Shown here in pieces: positions 14,900 through 19,518 of a stretch of DNA of 19,518 nucleotides. Both the position numbers and the translations under genes were made by a program. Below the pieces are notes generated by a model. It did no database searches, was not told where the DNA came from, and saw only the letters and a program-made list of their open reading frames with translations. The first letter of the stretch is position 1. The number at the start of each line of letters is the position of its first letter. Origin of the DNA: Candidatus Nitrosopolaris nunavutensis (GTDB lineage: Archaea > Thermoproteota > Nitrososphaeria > Nitrososphaerales > Nitrososphaeraceae); NCBI GenBank assembly GCA_002501855.1, contig DAOM01000087.1, forward strand, positions 1 to 19,518. Reading direction: 5' to 3'.

Positions 14900-15157
14900 T
14901 TACTTCTTGGCCTTTTTGTTCACAGCCCATCGTTCATAAATCTTTATCAATTCATCTACATCTTCGCCGCTTTCCGAATATGTAATAATCACGGCAAATC
15001 TACCTTTGCCATCATGTCCCCTTGCAAAATAACCCCAGAACGTGTCCGGCAGTCTCGCAAAGTTAACTTTGTTTTTGCTGACGCCAATCAGATTACTCGA
15101 TATCGTATCAATAACCCGGACGGCATCGTCAGCTTCTAACATTAGAGACTCGATCAT
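14900..15157 (-). CDS. Small hypothetical protein, 85 aa
   Basis: No family is recognised. The 85-residue protein is soluble, with an N-terminal helix (DDAVRVIDTIS), a middle strand-rich part (FWGYFARGHDGKGRFAVIITYS), then an acidic helix (GEDVDELIKIYERWA) and a basic end (VNKKAKK). The pattern looks like a compact alpha/beta domain. ATG 15157 opens the frame. A TATA-like ATTTTATAAG is centred near 15170, which is 28 nt before the in-frame ATG at 15142, so translation may really begin at that sixth codon (MLEADDAV). It is read opposite to the Mut7-C gene, with a 205-nt convergent gap. Confidence 0.65.
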   Translation of the reverse strand: MIESLMLEADDAVRVIDTISSNLIGVSKNKVNFARLPDTFWGYFARGHDGKGRFAVIITYSESGEDVDELIKIYERWAVNKKAKK

Positions 15158-15299
15158 CAGTACTACTTATAAAATCTTAGGACCTGTTATAATATCAAAT
15201 ATAGGTATAAATCTGAAGTTAGTAAGGTTTAGAGGAGTCCGATAAACCAAAGCAAGAGCGGTAGGTAAAGCGGTATGAGTGACGTTGGGTGTTTTTGGA

Positions 15300-15761
15300 T
15301 CAGGAGACTAATTCATTTATTGTAAGTGTCCTGCCACAGTACCTACATTTCATTATTATCTTGTGTTTGTCTATGATATCGATAGTAGCTCTGATATCCT
15401 CTTCACTATTTGTGACGCAATTTAAATTCGGACAGCTAAAAATTCCCATAATGGAATCGGGGAGCTGTATCTTTCGCTTTTCTACCAATTTGTATTCTCT
15501 TATTATATTGATGGTTGCATGTGGTGCAATTAATGCTAGCTTATTAGTCTCATTCTTCTCCAAAAATCTATTTTCTACCTTGATAATATCTTTCTTCTCG
15601 TGTTTGCTACTCGGAACGTTTAAAGCGACAGTGATGACGTTGCCTTCTTTACCTGTAATATTGAGCGTGCGCAAAACGAGCATAGCACGACCAGACTCAA
15701 TGTGATCGATCACCGTTCCATCCCTAATTCGTCGAACAAGAAGCTGACTACTATCGGACAT
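15300..15761 (-). CDS. pyrI: Aspartate carbamoyltransferase regulatory chain
   Basis: PyrI is the nucleotide-binding regulatory subunit of aspartate carbamoyltransferase, the first committed step of UMP synthesis with PyrB; CTP and ATP bind its N-terminal domain. The 153-residue product shows VRRIRDGTVIDHIESGRAMLVLRTL, the allosteric domain core, ALNVPSSKHEKKDIIKVENRFL, IAPHATINIIREYKLVEK, and the zinc domain with CPNLNC followed by CRYCGRTL (C-x4-C and C-x2-C). All elements are intact and length is normal. No pyrB lies next to it in the window: upstream comes a gene-free 220-nt stretch and a PH-like gene. Two palindromes sit at its start and just upstream. Confidence 0.95.
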   Translation of the reverse strand: MSDSSQLLVRRIRDGTVIDHIESGRAMLVLRTLNITGKEGNVITVALNVPSSKHEKKDIIKVENRFLEKNETNKLALIAPHATINIIREYKLVEKRKIQLPDSIMGIFSCPNLNCVTNSEEDIRATIDIIDKHKIIMKCRYCGRTLTINELVS

Positions 15762-15770
15762 AGCCTATGT
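15758..15770. promoter_or_regulatory. Palindrome covering the pyrI start codon
   Basis: ACATAG-C-CTATGT is a perfect 6-bp-arm palindrome that includes the pyrI ATG (minus strand, 15761-15759). In a leaderless or short-leader mRNA it could partly hide the start or serve as a protein site. The role is speculative. Confidence 0.3.
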
Positions 15771-15777
15771 TCACCAG

Positions 15778-15801
15778 TATTACTATCTCTAGGTAGTAAT
15801 A
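15778..15801. promoter_or_regulatory. Candidate operator upstream of pyrI
   Basis: TATTACTA and TAGTAATA are perfect 8-bp arms around an 8-nt spacer, 17-40 nt before the pyrI ATG, where the TATA/transcription-start region should be. The geometry and inner ACTA...TAGT are shared with the site upstream of polB at 16488-16511. Confidence 0.35.
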
Positions 15802-15984
15802 AGCATAATGAAATTTGTTCTCTTAATAGGTCCACTTGATAATGTAAAGAAAAGGCACAACCAACGTCGACCATGAGGATGCTGACGAGCTAGACGAAAA
15901 CAATGCCCCAATGATGTGAGAATTAACTGTACGGGGTATATCGATTGTAATGGACGTATCATGATGACAACCACGTTCGACTCC

Positions 15985-16311
15985 TCACTCACTATTTATG
16001 AGTGATTGCATATTATGAAACATCGGCTTTAGTTCCGAGGCCGGTCCATGTATATCTATTCTTGTGGTCCCCTGGATGGAAATCTTTGATATTTTAAACA
16101 TTAGCCCTTTTTCTGAATATTCCAGTCCGTGAAGTCGATCGAGTCTCTCACTTACAATATCATCTGACTTAAGAATATGGCCCCTCTGTGCGAATAAAAT
16201 TATCCTTCTGTCCGTTATCAAGACGTGGTATTTTTTATCCCCATACCGAACAGAAGATTTGCTATGAAATTTTACGTTCTCCAAAGGGAGTAAAAAATCC
16301 TGAAGCGGCAT
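15985..16311 (-). CDS. PH-domain-like small protein (hypothetical)
   Basis: The predicted 108-residue product begins MPLQDFLLPLENVKFHSKS and continues with repeated beta strands: KKYHVLITDRRIILFAQRG, a DRLHGLEYSEKGLMFKISKI section, GTTRIDIHGPASELKPMFHNM and a final helix. The LITDRRIILF pattern with a closing helix resembles bacterial/archaeal PH-like (bPH, GRAM-type) domains, which bind lipid or protein. This is by pattern only. I prefer ATG 16311 to the TTG at 16404. The extra 31 residues of the longer frame are low-complexity hydrophobic and overlap a TATA box (16337-16346) placed about 31 nt before the ATG. The gene is divergent from polB with a 239-nt gap. Confidence 0.65.
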   Translation of the reverse strand: MPLQDFLLPLENVKFHSKSSVRYGDKKYHVLITDRRIILFAQRGHILKSDDIVSERLDRLHGLEYSEKGLMFKISKISIQGTTRIDIHGPASELKPMFHNMQSLINSE

Positions 16312-16336
16312 GAAAGGTACACTATGAATATTTGAC

Positions 16337-16346
16337 AAAATATATA
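16337..16346 (-). promoter_or_regulatory. TATA box for the PH-like gene
   Basis: TATATATTTT on the minus strand is centred about 31 nt before the ATG at 16311. It supports the shorter start for that gene. It overlaps a small inverted repeat (ATATTT-GACA-AAATAT). Confidence 0.45.
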
Positions 16347-16487
16347 TCGAAAAGAGTTGAAGCAATTTATCAAAATTGCCAATAAATTTAATCTTAAACA
16401 GCAAGCAAAATGCTTTTAAAAATCATTATATTGGGTAGAATTTTCGTTCCTGAAAATGCTAATGAAGCACGCTGTCCCAAAGATTAG

Positions 16488-16511
16488 GTAAACTATTTTG
16501 CCATAGTTTAC
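16488..16511. promoter_or_regulatory. Candidate operator upstream of polB
   Basis: GTAAACTA and TAGTTTAC are perfect 8-bp arms around an 8-nt spacer. The site ends 40 nt before the polB TTG start, just upstream of where its TATA box should lie. It has the same arm length, spacer length and inner ACTA...TAGT core as the site at 15778-15801. Confidence 0.35.
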
Positions 16512-16550
16512 TCGAATGTTTTAGCATCTACCGTAAGCTTTTATTATGAT

Positions 16551-19271
16551 TTGCAATTTAATAACATCTTGACTCAGCAAGAACATATTCTGGGGGGCAA
16601 AAAAAGAAGGTTTGAGGATTTGAGAGAGCTACCAGAAAATCGTCCTGCTATGTTGCTATCGGCGATCTATTTAGGTGAAGAGCAAAAAGTTTACTTGAAG
16701 TTTTATGATCTTCATGAGCATTCTATCTGCTTTTGGCGTGACAGAACAAATCACAAACCGTATTGCTATACAAAAATGCAATATTTCGATACAGTCAAAA
16801 AAATTATCGAGACAGAACCAAAATTCACCCTGGAACAGACAAAGAAAAAGGAGTTGATTACCGATAAGGAGATTAATATCCTTAAAATAATTGCTCCTGA
16901 TCCTCTTTCAATTGGCGGTACTAATAATAGTATTAGAGAAAAAGTCACCTCATGGGAAGCTGATATAAAATATCATGAAAATTATCTCTATGATACAGGG
17001 TTAATTCCAGGTGCATATTATTTTAGAAAAGGAGAAGAAATTAGCAATTTTGAACACCAAATTTCAGACAAGGTTCAACTTGAACTCAAGAACCTATTGT
17101 GGGATAAAATTAAAGAGGAAGCAGGAGGAATCGGGAATCAACAATATCAACAGTACATTACGAGCTGGGCCAACCTCCTCAACCAACCTATTCCTGACTT
17201 AAGAAGACTTTCTGTTGATATCGAAGTTGAATCAGAAGAGGGTAGAATGCCTACGCCCCGTGATCATGATAGAACTGTTATTGCTGTGGGATTCGCAGCA
17301 AACAATGGCTTCCGAAAGGTACTCGTGTTAGACCAAAAGAAAACTCAGTATAGTATCCCGTTCATTCCGGAAGCAGAGATCTGCAACACAGAAAAAGAGA
17401 TGTTACAAAAAGCATTTAAAATTATCGATTCATACCCGATTATACTTACCTACAATGGTGACGATTTTGATCTGCCCTATCTTTATGCCAGATCACAAGA
17501 TCCGAGAATTGATCCAATTACAAAACTGGTCATCACTAAAGATGAAGTACCGATCATAGTGAAGAGGGAAACATTTGTGAAACGAGGGACTCGAGCAGAA
17601 CCAGTTCAAACGAGACATGGCTTGCATATCGATTTGTTCAGAACTTTTCAGAACAGATCCGTACAACTATATGCTTTTAGTCACAAATACTCAGAATACA
17701 CATTAAATGCGATTTGTGAAGCTCTCCTTAATGACAGCAAAATCGAATTTGAAGGTGATATAAGTGATCTTCCAATCCAGAAATTAGCGGAATATTGCCT
17801 CAAAGACGCTGATCTAACCCTTCGCTTGACCACTTTCAACGACAACTTGTTGATGAAACTTTTAGTGGTTATCTGTAGAATTGGCAGGTTACCTCTAGAT
17901 GATATTTCCCGTTTCGGCGTTAGCCAATGGATAAGAGGAATATTATATTATGAACACCGCAGGCGAGGTGCCTTGATCCCTCGACGTTCTGAGTTACAAG
18001 AAAAAGGAACTGCTTCAACTACAGCAATAATTAAAGAGAAAAAATACCGAGGCGGCTTGGTAGTCGAGCCAACACTCGGGATCCATTTTAATGTAGTAGT
18101 AGTTGACTTTGCAAGTCTATATCCCAGCATTATTAAAGTTCACAATCTTTCTTATGAAACCGTCAACTGTCCCCATATATCATGCAAAAGCGACCCAAAA
18201 CAGCATATCCCGGAAACGACACACTGGATCTGCAAGGAAAAGAGAGGAATAACTTCGCTTTTAATAGGCTCCTTGCGAGATTTGAGAGTGAATTATTATA
18301 AACATCTATCTAGGGACAAAACACTGAGTCATGAAGAACGTCAACTTTACGGAGTAGTTAGCCAGGCAATTAAAGTAATTCTTAATGCTGCCTATGGAGT
18401 GATGGGGGCGGAGATATTTCCGCTGTACTGCTTGCCTGTCGCTGACGCAACCGCTGCTATTGGAAGAAGTACCACCGCTAGGACAATTGAGAAGTGCAAG
18501 CAAATAGGTATAGAGGTGATTTATGGAGATACTGACTCACTTTTTTTGAAAAATCCTTCAAATAAGCGGGTGGACGAAATTGCTGCCTGGGCTAGAAGCG
18601 TCCTTGGCGTAGACCTAGAGATAGACAAGCAATATCGCTATGTGGTGTTTAGCGATCTGAAGAAAAATTATCTGGGTGTCCTGGCCGACGGTACCGTAGA
18701 TGTCAAAGGCCTAACTGGGAAGAAATCCCATACTCCTCCGTTTATACGAAGGGCATTTTATAGTATCTTGGATATTTTGAGCAAAGTAAATTCCGAAAAC
18801 GACTTCGAATCTGCAAAACAAAAAATCAAAACAATCATTCAACAAAACGCGCGCAATTTAGAGCAGAGAAAAATACCACTAGAAGAACTTAGTTTCAATG
18901 TAATGATAAATAAATCTCCTGATAAATATGGCAAGGCCACGGGATCAAGTTGGGCCATGTCATTAGACGGCAAGGATGCGAAGACAGGAACCTACAAAGG
19001 TCTGCCTCAACACATCAAGGCAGCTAAGTTGCTAGTAGATATAGGCAGGGACCTGAAAGCAGGAGATATTGTATCGTATGTAAAAACAATAACCGGTGAC
19101 GGGGTTAAACCTGTGGAACTTGCAAGACCCGAAGAGGTAGATACAGAAAAATACGTAGACGCCATGGAAGCAACGTTTGATCAGCTACTTTCGTCACTAA
19201 ACTTTAATTTCAAATCACTCTTAGGCAAGCCACGACAGTCGAGCCTAGATGATCTATTTTGGGGTAATTAA
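16551..19271 (+). CDS. polB: Replicative DNA polymerase, family B
   Basis: This is a 906-residue family B DNA polymerase with 3'-5' exonuclease. The exonuclease motifs are intact: Exo I Asp223/Glu225 (SVDIEVE), Exo II Asn302...Asp307 (YNGDDFD) and Exo III Tyr415...Asp419 (YCLKD). Polymerase motif A has Asp519 in DFASLYPSI, motif B runs from Lys608 to Tyr615-Gly616, motif C is YGDTDS with Asp660 and Asp662, and KKNY is at 704-707. A cysteine cluster between motifs A and B (Cys540, Cys545, Cys561) may bind zinc. The C-terminus QSSLDDLFW is a PIP-box for the PCNA clamp. Translation starts at TTG 16551; the nearby ATG at 16546 is out of frame and stops soon, and no other standard start lies close upstream. 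The enzyme is complete and likely a main replicative polymerase. Confidence 0.95.
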   Translation: MQFNNILTQQEHILGGKKRRFEDLRELPENRPAMLLSAIYLGEEQKVYLKFYDLHEHSICFWRDRTNHKPYCYTKMQYFDTVKKIIETEPKFTLEQTKKKELITDKEINILKIIAPDPLSIGGTNNSIREKVTSWEADIKYHENYLYDTGLIPGAYYFRKGEEISNFEHQISDKVQLELKNLLWDKIKEEAGGIGNQQYQQYITSWANLLNQPIPDLRRLSVDIEVESEEGRMPTPRDHDRTVIAVGFAANNGFRKVLVLDQKKTQYSIPFIPEAEICNTEKEMLQKAFKIIDSYPIILTYNGDDFDLPYLYARSQDPRIDPITKLVITKDEVPIIVKRETFVKRGTRAEPVQTRHGLHIDLFRTFQNRSVQLYAFSHKYSEYTLNAICEALLNDSKIEFEGDISDLPIQKLAEYCLKDADLTLRLTTFNDNLLMKLLVVICRIGRLPLDDISRFGVSQWIRGILYYEHRRRGALIPRRSELQEKGTASTTAIIKEKKYRGGLVVEPTLGIHFNVVVVDFASLYPSIIKVHNLSYETVNCPHISCKSDPKQHIPETTHWICKEKRGITSLLIGSLRDLRVNYYKHLSRDKTLSHEERQLYGVVSQAIKVILNAAYGVMGAEIFPLYCLPVADATAAIGRSTTARTIEKCKQIGIEVIYGDTDSLFLKNPSNKRVDEIAAWARSVLGVDLEIDKQYRYVVFSDLKKNYLGVLADGTVDVKGLTGKKSHTPPFIRRAFYSILDILSKVNSENDFESAKQKIKTIIQQNARNLEQRKIPLEELSFNVMINKSPDKYGKATGSSWAMSLDGKDAKTGTYKGLPQHIKAAKLLVDIGRDLKAGDIVSYVKTITGDGVKPVELARPEEVDTEKYVDAMEATFDQLLSSLNFNFKSLLGKPRQSSLDDLFWGN

Positions 19272-19299
19272 TTTTTCTCGCTGACTGCTAGGAGAAAAA
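19272..19299 (+). terminator. Hairpin directly after the polB stop
   Basis: TTTTTCTC and GAGAAAAA are perfect 8-bp arms around a 12-nt loop, beginning at the base after the polB TAA. It may end or protect the polB mRNA, though the U-tract lies before the stem rather than after it, so it is not a bacterial-type terminator on this strand. The remaining bases to 19518 show no gene. Confidence 0.4.
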
Positions 19300-19518
19300 G
19301 CTAAAACTAATAGAGCTTCCTTTCCTTATGCGGAGTGGCGCATATACAGGTTTCCACTCGATTGTTAATAGAGTATAATAGACCGATATGTGCTTATGTG
19401 CACACTGGTGGCCGTTAGATATTGGTCGGAAATTTGTGCTGGCGATTGGACGATGCATACTCTAGAATCTGAGTCTGATTTAATTCTATAGATTTTATCT
19501 GCTATGTTGCATAACTGA

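Noticed and set aside
14721..14939. 72-residue plus-strand frame with several Cys (CVHCC...ECG)
   Set aside because: The spacing does not make a standard zinc motif, and the frame runs into the 3' end of the minus-strand gene at 14900.
15789..15992. 67-residue minus-strand frame upstream of pyrI, considered as a pyrB remnant
   Set aside because: No ATCase catalytic-chain motif is visible and the composition is random-looking.

Overview
The window looks like a chromosomal segment of an archaeon, most probably an ammonia-oxidiser-type Nitrososphaerota (Thaumarchaeota, Nitrososphaeria). The evidence is the gene set: a TFB transcription factor tail, an archaeal GINS subunit, a family B replicative DNA polymerase with a C-terminal PIP-box, archaeal-type AsnRS, TruD, an archaeal NFACT/RqcH protein, PyrI and anaerobic cobalamin methyltransferases. 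Several genes have a TATA-like box about 24-31 nt before the start codon and no clear Shine-Dalgarno, which fits leaderless archaeal transcripts. GTG and TTG starts are common. The DNA is moderately AT-rich with unusually roomy intergenic gaps. Genus is not determinable from this sequence alone.

Left part (1-4.3 kb): the C-terminal end of TFB; a small secreted or membrane-anchored four-cysteine protein; a zinc-type alcohol dehydrogenase/quinone oxidoreductase pseudogene (one frameshift, one in-frame stop); a GINS gene whose two domains are joined by a 15-threonine tract encoded by a 12-bp repeat and which lacks a normal start codon at its conserved N-terminus; a strong isolated hairpin; and a 48-residue hypothetical gene too short for usual ORF cut-offs.

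Middle (4.4-11.3 kb): asnS on the plus strand, then about 1 kb of gene-free, hairpin-bearing convergent DNA. Next comes a minus-strand block read in the order EMC6-like membrane protein, cbiT, cbiL, cbiF, an unrecognised 202-residue protein, truD. The three cbi genes cover parts of corrin ring methylation (C20, C11, and C15 plus decarboxylation). The rest of the cobalamin pathway is not in the window.

Right part (11.4-19.5 kb): a divergent promoter region drives an overlapping plus-strand operon NFACT/RqcH - CBS+zinc ribbon - Mut7-C nuclease, which is the most interesting unit here because it may couple ribosome-quality control to an RNase. Then follow minus-strand genes for a small unknown protein, PyrI (without an adjacent pyrB) and a PH-like protein, and finally polB on the plus strand. 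Two 8-bp-arm palindromes with the same 8-nt spacer and the same ACTA/TAGT inner core lie just upstream of pyrI and of polB. No rRNA, tRNA, CRISPR array, insertion sequence or prophage was recognised.
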